The notes under the pieces are model-generated. The model saw only the letters and a program-made list of their open reading frames with translations, made no database searches and had not been told where the DNA came from. From contig NZ_LIXJ01000017.1 of the NCBI RefSeq assembly GCF_001905795.1, positions 1 to 64,000 of the forward strand: 64,000 nucleotides of DNA. The letters are read 5' to 3'. This DNA comes from Streptomyces sp. CB01580 (GTDB taxonomy: Bacteria; Actinomycetota; Actinomycetes; Streptomycetales; Streptomycetaceae). The number at the start of each line of letters is the position of its first letter. Position 1 is the first letter of the stretch. Of the stretch, positions 1 through 9,431 are shown in pieces. The position numbers and the translations under genes are program-made.

Positions 1-160
1 CGACATCACACAGACCCTAGGAGCGCGGTTCCGGCTCCGGCGGCGAGTGCCGCGCAGCCTACCCCGGCGGCGAGACGCGCGACCGAGCCGTTCAGGGCCC
101 GTACGGTGCCGGGCCTCGCAGGAGTGAGCATGCCCTTACCGTACATGTAAATTATACGCG

Positions 161-179
161 TAAGGTAAGGTCACCCTTA
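161..179. promoter_or_regulatory. iron-box-like operator (DmdR/IdeR type)
   Basis: The 19-bp site taaggtaaggtcaccctta resembles the actinobacterial iron box (consensus near TTAGGTTAGGCTCACCTAA), matching at about 13 of 19 positions including both AGG blocks. It ends only 16 bp before the first GTG of a truncated siderophore-binding gene, so it probably once controlled a complete siderophore uptake operon by iron repression. The assignment rests on the motif and the transporter remnants next to it. Confidence 0.6.
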
Positions 180-195
180 CTCATTTCGGACGCCT

Positions 196-939
196 GTGCG
201 GGACGGCATCCGGGGACGTCACGATCGCCCCTACGCCGAGCCGCTCGGCAAGTCCGTGACCTGGCTCGACCCGATGAAGATCAACACGGAACGGATAGCG
301 GGGCTCGAACCCGACCTCATCCTCGCGAGCACCGCGTTCACCCTCGACGAGCCCACGTACCGGCGCCTGAACACCGTCGCGCCCGTCGTCACGTACGAGA
401 AGCAGCTCTACGGGGCGGACGCCACCGAGGAGACCCTGCGGATCGGGCGCGCCCTCGGTGACGAGAAGGGCGCACGGAAGATCCTCGACACCGCGGACCG
501 GGCGGTGGCGGACCTCAAGTCCGAGCTGCCCGGTCTGGCCGGCAGGAGATATCTGTACGGCCAGGCCCGTGACGGTTTCGCCGTGATGGTCACCGAGGAG
601 ACCAACGCCACCGCCCGGTTCATGAACCGGCTCGGCCCGACCCCCCTGCCCGCCGTCGCGAACCTGGGCGAAAAGGGCTCCGTCCCGGGCGCCGTCGACA
701 TCGGCTACGAGCGCGCGGCCCTGTTCGACCGGGCCGACGTCCTCTTCATGACGTACCAGAGCGGCGCGCTCAAGGAGAAGTTCGAGAAGGACCCCGTCGT
801 GTCCCGCCTCCGGATCCTGAAGTCCGACCGGTACCTGCCGCTCGGGATCGAGGCGGCGACCGCGCTCCAGTCCCCGAACGCCGTCGCCGTGCCCTGGCTG
901 ATCGACGAACTCCGCCCCGCCCTCACCTCGGTCTCCTGA
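196..939 (+). pseudogene. truncated iron-siderophore ABC transporter substrate-binding protein
   Basis: The frame reads 247 residues from a GTG. The sequence fits the C-terminal two thirds of FecB/FepB-type (class III) binding proteins: a segment equivalent to 'I..L.PDLILAS' near residue 35, the helical backbone linker around 80-110, and the second lobe ending in 'VPWLIDEL'. Complete members begin with a signal peptide, a lipobox Cys and the first lobe strands. None of this is present, and the iron box lies immediately upstream. This looks like a deletion that joined the promoter to the middle of the gene. Such a product could not be exported or anchored, so I treat it as a remnant. A permease remnant follows 3 bp downstream. 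Confidence 0.7.
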
Positions 940-942
940 CCC

Positions 943-1458
943 ATGACCGCTCTCTCTCCGGCGGCCGGATCGCGCGGCTCCCGGTTCCGGTACCGCCCCC
1001 TCGCGTTCACCGGGGCCGGGTGCGGCGTCCTGCTGCTCGTCGTCGCCGCCGGCGTCGCGCTCGGCTCACAGAACCTCACGGTCCATCAGATCGTCCAGGG
1101 GCTCGCCCGCACCGGGCCGGTCGACGTCGTCACCCTCGTACGGGAGGTGCGGATACCGCGCACGGCCGCGGGGCTCGTCGCCGGGGCCGCACTCGGCGCG
1201 GCCGGTGTCCTGATCCAGGCAGTGACCCGCAACCCGCTCGGCGACCCCGGACTGCTCGGCGTCAACAGCGGCTCGGGCTTCGCCGTCACCCTCGGCGTCA
1301 CCCTGACCGGGACCACCGGGGTCACCGGCACCGTCTGGTCCGCCTTCGCCGGGGCCGCCGACGCAACGGCCGGACGGGGTGAGCGCGGGGGCACTGCCGT
1401 TCGAGCAGCAGCCCGGAAGGGTGAGTTCTGTGGGCGTGCGGTCGACAACCGCCCCTGA
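943..1458 (+). pseudogene. truncated FecCD-family siderophore permease
   Basis: Residues 1 to about 138 match the N-terminal part of FecCD/FepD permeases: a first membrane helix at about 25-45, the conserved 'R.PR..AGL.AGAALG.AG...Q...RNPL..P..LG...G' block at about 64-110, and the start of the next helices. After 'SAFAGAA' (about position 1365) similarity stops, and some 30 low-complexity residues run to a stop. A full permease has about 330-350 residues, so more than half is missing. The gene starts 3 bp after the binding-protein remnant, as in a normal siderophore operon, but no second permease or ATPase follows. The next gene is an unrelated SNF2 ATPase, so the operon was cut by deletion. 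Confidence 0.7.
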
Positions 1459-1591
1459 CATCCGCCCACTCGCGCCCGTTTTGAGGTTGGTCGCCATTGG
1501 ATGGACCGATCTGTACGGTTGTGCGCCCCGACGAGGGCGCGGGCCACAATGGCGCGGTTCCGACGGCATCCGGGTCTCTGGGGAGTGCTTC

Positions 1592-4500
1592 TTGTCCATC
1601 GAGCGTCCGCGGCGCGTCGGCGCGCCCGCCGCCCTCAGCGACCGCCCTGCCGCACCCGGCATCCCGTCGGCCCGCGCCGACGACGGTTCTCGCGGATCCG
1701 CAAAGGCGCCGGGGCCGGAGACGTCGAGCGGATCCGTGAAGGCATCGGGACCAAAGACGCCGAGCGGATCCGTCGAGGCACCCGGACCGGGGACATCGAG
1801 CGGATCCCTGGTCGTGCCGGGGCCGGAGACGTTGGACGCGGATGCCTTCCATCGTGCCCTTCGTGGGGCCATCGCCGCCGACGCGCCTCGTGGCACGGTC
1901 GCCCGGGTCGCGGCGGAGGCCGTACGGCGGCTCGGGGAAGAGTCTCCCCATGTTCCCGATCTGCGGCTGCTGTTACTCGAGGCCCCGGCCACGGAGCTGT
2001 GGGCGCGGGCCCGTCGGGCGGCGCTCGGCGCGATCGCCTCCGATCCCGCCCTCGCGCCCCGCGTCGTCTCCCTGCACGCCCAGTTGCTGCGTCTGCCCTC
2101 GGCGACGGTCCGGGAAGGGCACGAACCCGGGAGCGAGCCGGCCTTCGTGGCGCGGGCGGCGTTCGCGTCCGACGGGCACGAGGTCACCGGAAGCGTCCAG
2201 CGGGCCCATACGCGCAAGGCCGCCCGTCAGCGGGCCATGGCGGGTCTCGTCGCCGTGCTCGCCGGGTTGGAGGATCCCTTCGCCGGGCACGTCGGGGCGC
2301 GGCCCGGACCGATCGGCGCGGAGCCACCCCCGGCGCGGGCGCCGGGACGTGCCCCCGCACCACGGGTTCCGGTCGGGCCGCCGGTCCCACCCGCACCACT
2401 GGTTCCGCCCGCACCACCGGTCCCGCCCGCACCACCGGCCCCACCCGCACCACCGGTTCCGCCCGCACCACCGGTTGCGCCGGGGCCGTCGGTCCCGTCC
2501 GCGTCCGCCCAGGAACCTCCGCGGGCCCTCGCGGCGAGCGCGCCCGAACTGTTCGACGCACGCGCCCTCGTCGACCGGCTCCTCACCGGGGGCGCGGCCT
2601 TCACCCTGCTGTCCTCCACGCATCCGGCGCACACCGCGTGGATGGCCTTCCGGTCCGACGGCTCACCGCTCGCCGGGACCGAGGCCCCCGCGGCGCCGTT
2701 GCGGGCGGTCACCCGCGAGCTCGTCCTGGCCGGCCCGGGCGGCATCATGCCGCGCCGCGCCACCGTGACCGGGATCGCCGTCCCGCTCGGCCTCGCCCTG
2801 CCGGCCCTGCTGGCGTCCCGGGACGGGGAGCATCCGTCGGTGACCGGATGGCGGCACGCCCTCCGGCTGGGCCTGGAATGCGTGGCGCGGCGACGCGTCC
2901 ACCCCGCCCTGACCGCCGACGGCCAGGACTGCTGGCGCGTCGGGCCGGTCACCGACGTGCTGCGCCGGGCCGCGGCCGACGTCGCCGTGCGGCTGGCCCC
3001 CGAGGGCCACTGTCTCCTCGCCGGTACGACGCCCGCCCGCGTGCCCGCGCCCGAAGCGGCGGTGTGGGCCCTCCTGGACGCCGTCGCCGACAGCATGCTC
3101 CGTACCCCGGGCGCCTCCGTGCTCCTCGGGGCCGGCCCCTACTGCGGGCCCCCCGAGCAGCAGGCCGGACCGTTGCCGGAGTTGTGGAAGTGGGCCGACG
3201 CGATCGAGGACACCGTCGACCCCCGCCCCGTCCCCGGTCTGGTGCTGCGCGTCAAGCAGCCCGACGCGACCGGGGAGGCACCCGCGGTGCCCGTCACCCT
3301 GCACCTCGGCGCCCCGGACGGGCAGGAGACCGTGTCGGCGATCGGCGTCTGGGACGGGCACGCGCCGCATCCGGACCTCACGCCCGCGCTCCTGCCCGGC
3401 GTGCGCCGGGTCCTGCGCCGCGCCGCCCGTGTCTTCCCACCCCTCGCCGGCCTGGCCGTGCAGGAGCGACCCAATGGGACCACCCTGTCCGCGCACGACC
3501 TGGTCCGGCTCCATCTCCACGCGGCCGGCCCGCTCTCCGGCCTCGGCGTCACCGTCCAGTGGCCCGCCTTCCTCGTCGGAACCCTCACCTCCACCGCCGT
3601 CGTCGGCGGCCACGACGAGAGCGCACCGACCGCGGGCAGTGGCGGCTGTCTGGCCCTGGAGAGGCTGGTGGACTGCCGCTGGCACATCGACCTCGACGGC
3701 GAGCCGCTGACCGACGAGGAGATGACGGCTCTGGCCGAGGCCGTACGACCACTGATCCGGCTGCGCGGCCGCTGGCTGCTCGTCGACCCCGACACCGCCC
3801 GCCGCGCCCGCGAACGCGCTCTGGCGCCGCTGCCGTCGCTGGACGCCCTCGCCGCCGCCCTGTCCGGTGCGCTCGCCGTCGACGGCGAGATGCTCCGGGT
3901 CCGGCCCGCCGGAACCCTCGCCGCCCTGGTCGAGAAGCTGCGCCGGGCCCCCTCGGACCCGCGGCCCGTCCCGCCGCCGTCCGGGCTGAAGGCCACGCTG
4001 CGCCACTACCAGCAACGGGCCCTGACCTGGCTGGCCCACACGACGGGCATGGGCTTCGGCGCACTGCTGGCCGACGACATGGGCCTGGGCAAGACACTGA
4101 CCACCATCGCCCTGTACCTCCACCGCGCCGAGACCGTCCCGGACGCCGGGCCGACCCTGGTGGTGTGTCCGGCCTCCCTCATGACCAACTGGCAGCGGGA
4201 GATCGACCGCTTCGCCCCGGGCACGACCGTCGTGCGCTACCACGGCACCGGCCGCGCCCTCGACGCCGAGGCCCTCGACCACCGTTGCGTCGTCGTCACC
4301 ACCTACGGCACGCTGCGCCGCGACACCCGCGCCCTCGCCGCCCTCCGCTGGGGGCTCGTCGTCGCCGACGAGGCCCAGCACGCCAAGAGCCCCGCCTCGG
4401 CGACCGCCGTCGCGCTGCGCGAGCTGCCCGCCCGGGCCCGGCTCGCCGTCACCGGTACTCCGGTCGAGAACAACCTCACGGAGCTGTGGGCCGTCCTCGA

Positions 4501-5431
4501 CTGGACCAACCCCGGCCTCTTCGGCTCCCGGGCCGCCTTCCGCGCCCGCTACGCCACCGTGGAGAAGGACGTGGGGTCACCGGCCGCCGCGCAACTCGCC
4601 CGTCTGATCGGACCGTTCATGATGCGTCGGCACAAGTCGGACCCCGGCATCGCCCCCGAACTGCCCGGCAAGGTCCACCACACCCGGGTCGTGTCCCTGA
4701 CGGACGAGCAGATCGGCCTGTACGAGGCGACCGTCCGCGACACCATGGACGCGATCGCCCGCAGCACGGGCATCGCCCGCCGCGGCCTGGTCCTGGGGCT
4801 CCTCCAGGCCCTGCGGCAGATCTGCGACGCCCCCGCCCTCTACCTCAAGCAGCCTCTCGACGACGGCGCCGACGGCCCGGCCGGCTCCGTGCGGCGGTCG
4901 GGCAAACTGGCCGCGCTGGACGAGCTGTTGTCCACTCTCGCCGGCCGCGGCGAGGCCGCTCTGATCTTCACCGGCTACGTGGGGATGGGCCGCATCCTCG
5001 AACGCCACCTGCGCGCCCGCGGCCACCGCTCCGTCTACTTCCTCCACGGGCAGACGCCACCCGACCGCCGCCAGGACCTGGTCGACCGCTTCCAGCACGA
5101 CCCCGACCCGGCCCCGCTGTTCGTCCTGTCGGTGAAGGCTGCGGGAACCGGGCTCAATCTCACCCGAGCCGAGCACGTCGTCCATTACGACCGCCCCTGG
5201 AACCCCGCCGTCGAGGACCAGGCCACCGACCGCGCGTACCGCATCGGCCAGCGCCGTACCGTCCAGGTCCACCACCTGATCACCGAGGGCACGGTCGAGG
5301 ACCACATCGCCGAGCTCCTCGCCCGTAAACGCGCCCTGACCGAGGCGGTCCTCACCTCCGGCGAGAGCGCCCTCGCCGATCTCGACGACACCGAACTGGC
5401 CGCCCTCGTCACCCTCCAGGGAACCCGATGA
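1592..5431 (+). CDS. SNF2-family DEAD/DEAH-type ATPase with dsRBD-like N-terminal segment
   Basis: Predicted cytoplasmic Swi2/Snf2 double-stranded nucleic acid translocase of about 1279 residues. From the chosen TTG start: Walker A DDMGLGKT at about 828-835, DEAQH at 926-930, the motif III region 'TGTPVENN', and a C-terminal helicase lobe ending in 'DRAYRIGQ' near 1215. Residues about 160-230 have the spacing of a double-stranded RNA-binding fold, finishing in a Lys/Arg-Ala-rich helix 'HTRKAARQRAMAGLVAVL'. Residues about 260-300 are a (V)PPAP repeat linker. The frame is open from GTG 1379, but TTG 1592 has GGGGAG six bases upstream; GTG 1814 is another option. Codon 128 is TTA (1973-1975), rare in streptomycetes and implying bldA dependence. 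The stop overlaps the next start (ATGA), as is common for SNF2/SWIM pairs. Confidence 0.85.
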   Translation: MSIERPRRVGAPAALSDRPAAPGIPSARADDGSRGSAKAPGPETSSGSVKASGPKTPSGSVEAPGPGTSSGSLVVPGPETLDADAFHRALRGAIAADAPRGTVARVAAEAVRRLGEESPHVPDLRLLLLEAPATELWARARRAALGAIASDPALAPRVVSLHAQLLRLPSATVREGHEPGSEPAFVARAAFASDGHEVTGSVQRAHTRKAARQRAMAGLVAVLAGLEDPFAGHVGARPGPIGAEPPPARAPGRAPAPRVPVGPPVPPAPLVPPAPPVPPAPPAPPAPPVPPAPPVAPGPSVPSASAQEPPRALAASAPELFDARALVDRLLTGGAAFTLLSSTHPAHTAWMAFRSDGSPLAGTEAPAAPLRAVTRELVLAGPGGIMPRRATVTGIAVPLGLALPALLASRDGEHPSVTGWRHALRLGLECVARRRVHPALTADGQDCWRVGPVTDVLRRAAADVAVRLAPEGHCLLAGTTPARVPAPEAAVWALLDAVADSMLRTPGASVLLGAGPYCGPPEQQAGPLPELWKWADAIEDTVDPRPVPGLVLRVKQPDATGEAPAVPVTLHLGAPDGQETVSAIGVWDGHAPHPDLTPALLPGVRRVLRRAARVFPPLAGLAVQERPNGTTLSAHDLVRLHLHAAGPLSGLGVTVQWPAFLVGTLTSTAVVGGHDESAPTAGSGGCLALERLVDCRWHIDLDGEPLTDEEMTALAEAVRPLIRLRGRWLLVDPDTARRARERALAPLPSLDALAAALSGALAVDGEMLRVRPAGTLAALVEKLRRAPSDPRPVPPPSGLKATLRHYQQRALTWLAHTTGMGFGALLADDMGLGKTLTTIALYLHRAETVPDAGPTLVVCPASLMTNWQREIDRFAPGTTVVRYHGTGRALDAEALDHRCVVVTTYGTLRRDTRALAALRWGLVVADEAQHAKSPASATAVALRELPARARLAVTGTPVENNLTELWAVLDWTNPGLFGSRAAFRARYATVEKDVGSPAAAQLARLIGPFMMRRHKSDPGIAPELPGKVHHTRVVSLTDEQIGLYEATVRDTMDAIARSTGIARRGLVLGLLQALRQICDAPALYLKQPLDDGADGPAGSVRRSGKLAALDELLSTLAGRGEAALIFTGYVGMGRILERHLRARGHRSVYFLHGQTPPDRRQDLVDRFQHDPDPAPLFVLSVKAAGTGLNLTRAEHVVHYDRPWNPAVEDQATDRAYRIGQRRTVQVHHLITEGTVEDHIAELLARKRALTEAVLTSGESALADLDDTELAALVTLQGTR

Positions 5432-6753
5432 CCACCTCCGCCGGCCCCCGCAGCACGGAGCCCCTCGTCACGGTCTGGAAGCGGCACTTCCATCTGGCCA
5501 CCGACGGCTCCGCCTCCCACGCCAAGGGCCTCGCCCTGCACCGCAACGGCGCCGTCGGCCAGCTCCACGCCGCCCCCGGACGGTTCTCGGCGGCCGTCAC
5601 AGTGAAGAGGGCCGCTCTCAAGGCCGCCCTTTCCTTCCCCGCACTCACCGAGGAGCAGGGCCACGCACTGACCGCCCGGCTCGTGGACGTTCCCGCCGCG
5701 GTCGCCGACCTCCTGGCCGGGCGCCTGTCCGCCGCGATCGCGGACCTGCTGGCCGAACGCGTACCGGTCGCGGCCGACGGTCCCGCCGGGGGCGGGGACG
5801 AGGCTGCGGGCTCCCGCGTCGGCGGGGTCTCCGTCGTCCCAGGAGCCGACGAGATCCGCTTCTCGTGCACCTGCCCGCCCGGGCGTGCCGGCCGCGTGTG
5901 CGACCACAGTGCGGCCGTCGGCCACGCCGTGGCCGAACGCCTCGCCGGGGGCGCCTCCCTGCTGCTCACCGCCCGGGGCATGCGTACCCGGGATCTCGCC
6001 GCGCTCCTCCGCGCTCGCGTGACCGACACCGTTCCCGGCGCCCTGCCCGCCGACGCGCACGGCACCGTCCGCGCCGACCAGGCGTACTCGCTCTGGACGC
6101 ACCGCCCGCCACAAAGGCCCGGGACGGAGGAGAGGAACGGGGCCGGGGCCTGGGCGGAGACCGGGGCCGGGGGCGGTCCGGACTCCGTCGACCCGCTCAC
6201 CGACACCCTCGACGACCCGCCCGCCCCTTGTCCCCCGGCGCGGGAACTGGCGTGGATGACCGAGGACGCCGCCGACCGCGCCCGCGCCCTGCTGGCCGGG
6301 ACCGGGGCGGCGGGCCGGCCGCACGACGAACTCGCCGACGTGGTGCGGGTCCTGGCCACGCCCGACGGTGTGCACCGGATCCCGGACGCCGTCCGCGCCA
6401 CCGGCCGCGACGAGGCCGCGCTGCGCACGTCGATGATCGGATATCGGCACGGCGGACCGGCCGGGGCCCATGCCGCCCTGGCCCCGGCCCCGGTCCCGGA
6501 CGCCGTCCTGGAACGGGCCCGGGACGCCGTCCGCGCGTCCCGGGCCCTGTCCCTCGGCGGCATCGACGTCGTCGACGGCGCCCTCACCGACACGACCGCC
6601 GGTGTCCAGCTCCGCCCGGGGCCGGACGGCCGCTGGTTCCCCTTCACCTCGTTCGGCGGGGAGTGGCGGCCGGCCGCCGGATGCTCCGCCGATCCGGTCG
6701 AGGCGTACCGGGCCGCCCGCCGCGCACGTACGGCGCGGCCGACGACACGCTGA
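5428..6753 (+). CDS. SWIM zinc-finger domain protein
   Basis: A 441-residue cytoplasmic protein whose ATG overlaps the SNF2 gene stop by four bases, so the two are translationally coupled. The SWIM signature CxC...CxH is visible as C147-T-C149 and C158-D-H160 in the segment 'FSCTCPPGRAGRVCDH'. SWIM domains bind one zinc ion and are linked to protein or DNA contacts, and bacterial SWIM genes are often paired with SNF2 ATPases. The N-terminus ('KRHFHLATDGSASHAKGLAL') and the C-terminal region rich in Arg, Ala and Asp show no other domain I recognise. Function is inferred only as a partner of the adjacent ATPase. Confidence 0.8.
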   Translation: MTTSAGPRSTEPLVTVWKRHFHLATDGSASHAKGLALHRNGAVGQLHAAPGRFSAAVTVKRAALKAALSFPALTEEQGHALTARLVDVPAAVADLLAGRLSAAIADLLAERVPVAADGPAGGGDEAAGSRVGGVSVVPGADEIRFSCTCPPGRAGRVCDHSAAVGHAVAERLAGGASLLLTARGMRTRDLAALLRARVTDTVPGALPADAHGTVRADQAYSLWTHRPPQRPGTEERNGAGAWAETGAGGGPDSVDPLTDTLDDPPAPCPPARELAWMTEDAADRARALLAGTGAAGRPHDELADVVRVLATPDGVHRIPDAVRATGRDEAALRTSMIGYRHGGPAGAHAALAPAPVPDAVLERARDAVRASRALSLGGIDVVDGALTDTTAGVQLRPGPDGRWFPFTSFGGEWRPAAGCSADPVEAYRAARRARTARPTTR

Positions 6754-6779
6754 CGCATCGTCACTCGCTGACCGCCTGG

Positions 6780-7787
6780 TCAGGAGACCTGGCAGCCGTG
6801 CCGGGCCCCGGAGGCGCTCGCGAACGCCGCCAGGACATCCGTCATGGCCTCGGAGGTCGCTTCGTCCACCGAGGTCGGCTCGCCGTCCTCCCCCTTGGGC
6901 GGGGTGAGTTTGAAGTACCCGGTGCCGAGCGCGCCCGGGCACGGGTGGGACCGGGTCCGTGAGCCCGTGACACTGCCGGGGTAGCGACGGTCGAGGTACC
7001 TCTCCTGCTCGGAGGAGGGGCCGTAGTACGCGGTCAGGACCAGGTCGCCGTGCTCGCCCCGTTCGACCACACACTCCTCGGTCAGCGTGCGGCCCGCCTC
7101 GCCTTCCCGGACGGCCGTGGCCCGCAGGGCCTCGGCGACGTCCCGGGACACCGCGCCGCGGCAGGTGCCGGTCGCTTCGGCGACCGGACGCGTGGTGCCG
7201 GTGGGGCGGTCCACGGTCGTGGGGCGTTCGCCCAATTCCCCTTCGCAACCGAAGCGTTCGGCGGCCCGCCGGGCGGTCTCGGTGGCGAGGCGGGCCACCT
7301 GGGTCACCTGAGCCGCGGAGAACTCGCGGCCGAACTCCGGCGCCCTCGTGAGCACGAGCAGGCCCTGCCCCGCCAAGGGTGCGCAGTCGACGAGCACGGC
7401 GGCTTCGGGGCCACCCCGGACGATGAAGGAACCGTTCCAGCCGTGTCCTATCGGGGCGGCGCCGGGCTGCTCTGCGGCGCCGCTCGACCGGTGTGCGGCG
7501 GCGGGTCTGATCTGCACCCTGAGTTCGGGACTCTTCTCGTCGCCGCGGGCCCGCACCGAGCACCACTCGGTCCGGTGCCCCACCCACTCCGCCACGTGCC
7601 CCGACATGTCCAACTCGGCCCCGTCGAAGAACTTCCTGGCCTCGTCGACGGCCAATGAACCTCCGCAGCGGTCGGCGAGGGCGTCGCCCGGCCCGGTCCC
7701 CCTGCCGATGCCCCAGACCAGTGCTCCGCCCGCGAGCGCCAGCACGGCCGCCGCCCCGGCCGCCCAGATCTTCCGCCGTCGTGTCAC
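6780..7787 (-). CDS. hypothetical secreted or membrane-anchored protein with two similar halves
   Basis: A 335-residue protein of unknown function. From GTG 7787 it begins MTRRRKIW followed by a hydrophobic stretch to about residue 28, the shape of an uncleaved signal anchor or signal peptide. An AAGGAG lies five bases before this GTG. An in-frame ATG at 7844 would add 19 residues; it overlaps the stop of a small upstream frame (ATGA), so it remains possible. The exported part seems to hold two related halves, each opening with a Cys-Gly/Arg-Gly motif ('CGGSLAVDEA' and 'CRGAVSRDVAEAL') and containing a later Cys, which suggests a duplicated disulfide-stabilised domain. The gene is divergent from the pentapeptide-repeat gene. 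I do not recognise the family. Confidence 0.7.
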   Translation of the reverse strand: MTRRRKIWAAGAAAVLALAGGALVWGIGRGTGPGDALADRCGGSLAVDEARKFFDGAELDMSGHVAEWVGHRTEWCSVRARGDEKSPELRVQIRPAAAHRSSGAAEQPGAAPIGHGWNGSFIVRGGPEAAVLVDCAPLAGQGLLVLTRAPEFGREFSAAQVTQVARLATETARRAAERFGCEGELGERPTTVDRPTGTTRPVAEATGTCRGAVSRDVAEALRATAVREGEAGRTLTEECVVERGEHGDLVLTAYYGPSSEQERYLDRRYPGSVTGSRTRSHPCPGALGTGYFKLTPPKGEDGEPTSVDEATSEAMTDVLAAFASASGARHGCQVS

Positions 7788-7840
7788 GTGTTCTCCTTCT
7801 TCATTTTTCGCTTCGCCCGTCTTCACGGGCCGGTCGTCGT

Positions 7841-8038
7841 TCATCGGATGGTGCTCCGCGCCGTGAGGGGGCTGCCGTGGCGGCCCCGGACGCGCGCGAA
7901 CCGGCTGTACAGGAACCAGCGGACGAACAGAACCATGGCGCACCAGGCGGGCACCTCCGCCACGGGCAGCCGTCGCTCGTGGTTCCGGGCCACCGCCGCG
8001 CCCGGGCCGTCGCCGGTGTGCCCGGAGGGCCGGTGCAA
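7841..8038 (-). CDS. small hydrophobic ORF (65 aa), possible upstream partner of the anchored protein
   Basis: This short frame ends in TGA overlapping an ATG (7844) of the downstream anchored protein, an ATGA arrangement typical of coupled genes. Its middle 'WCAMVLFVRWFLYSRFARVRG' is unusually aromatic and hydrophobic for a chance frame in such GC-rich DNA and could be one membrane segment. The start is unsure: ATG 8038, or a GTG that would give about 40 residues. No Shine-Dalgarno sequence is convincing and no family is recognised, so this could still be spurious. Confidence 0.3.
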   Translation of the reverse strand: MHRPSGHTGDGPGAAVARNHERRLPVAEVPAWCAMVLFVRWFLYSRFARVRGRHGSPLTARSTIR

Positions 8039-8069
8039 CCCCCGGGCGGTGCCGCGTGTCCATCAGGGC

Positions 8070-9431
8070 ATGGACGCAGCCCTCGCCGAACCCGCCTGGC
8101 CCTACTGCGGCGCGGGAACCGACCCGTCAGCCGGTGGTCCGTTCGGCTGCCGGGGCCGCAGTGTCGACCCGTACACCGCGTGCCTGGCGCATCTCACGGA
8201 CGAACAGCTCGAAACCCATCTCGCCGGTCTCGGGCCGGGGAGCGACCTCGACCACCGGGGCACCGTGCTGGACGAGGACCTGCTGAACCGGCTCCTCGCC
8301 CCGCTCGTCGTGACGGTCCGCCGCCTGCGGTCTGTGAGGGTCGGCCGCGCCGACTTCAGGGCCGCCACGTTCAAGGGTGTCGTCCGCTTCGACTCGGCCG
8401 TGTTCCACGGGGACGCTCTCTTCGACTCGGCCGCCTTCCATGACGAAGCCTTCTTCGGCTCGGCCACGTTCAAACGCGACGCCCGCTTCGGCTCGGCCGT
8501 CTTCGCGCGCGACGTCCGGTTCCGCTCGACCGCCTTCCAGCGCTTCGCCCGGTTCGGTTCGGTCGTCTTCGGCAGCGGCGTCGGTTTCCGGTCGGCCACC
8601 TTCGCGCGCGAGGCCCGCTTCGATTCCGCGGCCTTCGACGGCCCGGCCCATTTCGATTCGGCGGCCTTCAGCAGTGTGGCCGACTTCGAGTCGGCCGTCT
8701 TCAGCAGTGGCGCCCGCTTCGATTCGGTCGCTTTCACGCGCGCCGCCTGGTTCCGCTCGGCGACCTTCGACGGCATGGCCGACTTCGGCCGGGCACGTTT
8801 CGACGGCGGTGCCTCCTTCGGGTCCGCCGCCTTCCACGCTCACGGCAGCTTCGCCCAGGCCGTGTTCGAGGACACGGCCGACTTCGAGAATGCGGCCTTC
8901 CACGATGTCGCGGCGTTCAGTCGTGCCGTCTTCCGGCGGGGGTCCGGGTCCAGGCTGGGGCCGTTCGTCTGCGCGAAGAAGCTGTCGCTGTCGTCCGCGT
9001 CGTTCGAGGGACCGGTCACGATCGACGTGTCCGCGCGACAGGTCGTCTGCAACGGGACCCATTGGTCCTCCGCGGCCACCATGAGGCTGCGGAGTGCCGG
9101 GGTGGACCTCACCGAAGCCGTCATCGACGAAACCTTGAGGATCGCGGCCCATCGCACGCCTTTCTCCTTGCACGGGGGCGGCGAGGTGGACGAGAGCCTC
9201 CTCTCCGGTCTCTCTCCGGCCGTGCGCATGCTCTCCCTCGACGGTGTGGACGCCGCGCGCCTGGCGCTCACCGATGTCGACATCTCCGGGTGTCCGCCGA
9301 CGGGCGTCGTTCATATGGATCAACTGCGCCTGGAGGGGCGTCGGTTCTTCGTCCAGGTGCGGTTCGGCATGCGTGTCCGCGAGGTCCGGCGGCCGGGCCG
9401 GCCGTGGCGGTGGTGGCCACGACGGAGATGA
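8070..9431 (+). CDS. pentapeptide-repeat protein, C-terminally shortened
   Basis: A 453-residue protein. The N-terminal segment 'WPYCGAG....FGCRG......TACLAHL' is the Cys/His-containing header common in actinobacterial pentapeptide-repeat proteins, and it fixes the start at ATG 8070 rather than at earlier in-frame codons. Residues about 95-295 hold roughly eighteen tandem 11-residue repeats of the form (R/D)FxSAxFxxxA, expected to fold as a right-handed quadrilateral beta-helix. A less regular repeat region follows. Family members usually continue into a long C-terminal region with membrane helices. Here the similarity stops near 'MDQLRLEGR' and a short Arg/Trp-rich tail ends the frame about 140 bp before the PKS. 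Precise function of the family is unknown. Confidence 0.75.
   Translation: MDAALAEPAWPYCGAGTDPSAGGPFGCRGRSVDPYTACLAHLTDEQLETHLAGLGPGSDLDHRGTVLDEDLLNRLLAPLVVTVRRLRSVRVGRADFRAATFKGVVRFDSAVFHGDALFDSAAFHDEAFFGSATFKRDARFGSAVFARDVRFRSTAFQRFARFGSVVFGSGVGFRSATFAREARFDSAAFDGPAHFDSAAFSSVADFESAVFSSGARFDSVAFTRAAWFRSATFDGMADFGRARFDGGASFGSAAFHAHGSFAQAVFEDTADFENAAFHDVAAFSRAVFRRGSGSRLGPFVCAKKLSLSSASFEGPVTIDVSARQVVCNGTHWSSAATMRLRSAGVDLTEAVIDETLRIAAHRTPFSLHGGGEVDESLLSGLSPAVRMLSLDGVDAARLALTDVDISGCPPTGVVHMDQLRLEGRRFFVQVRFGMRVREVRRPGRPWRWWPRRR

Noticed and set aside
6..131. 41-codon minus strand frame divergent from the iron box
   Set aside because: Ala-rich hydrophobic peptide with no family similarity. It could be a relic of a divergent transporter gene, but there is not enough to support a gene.
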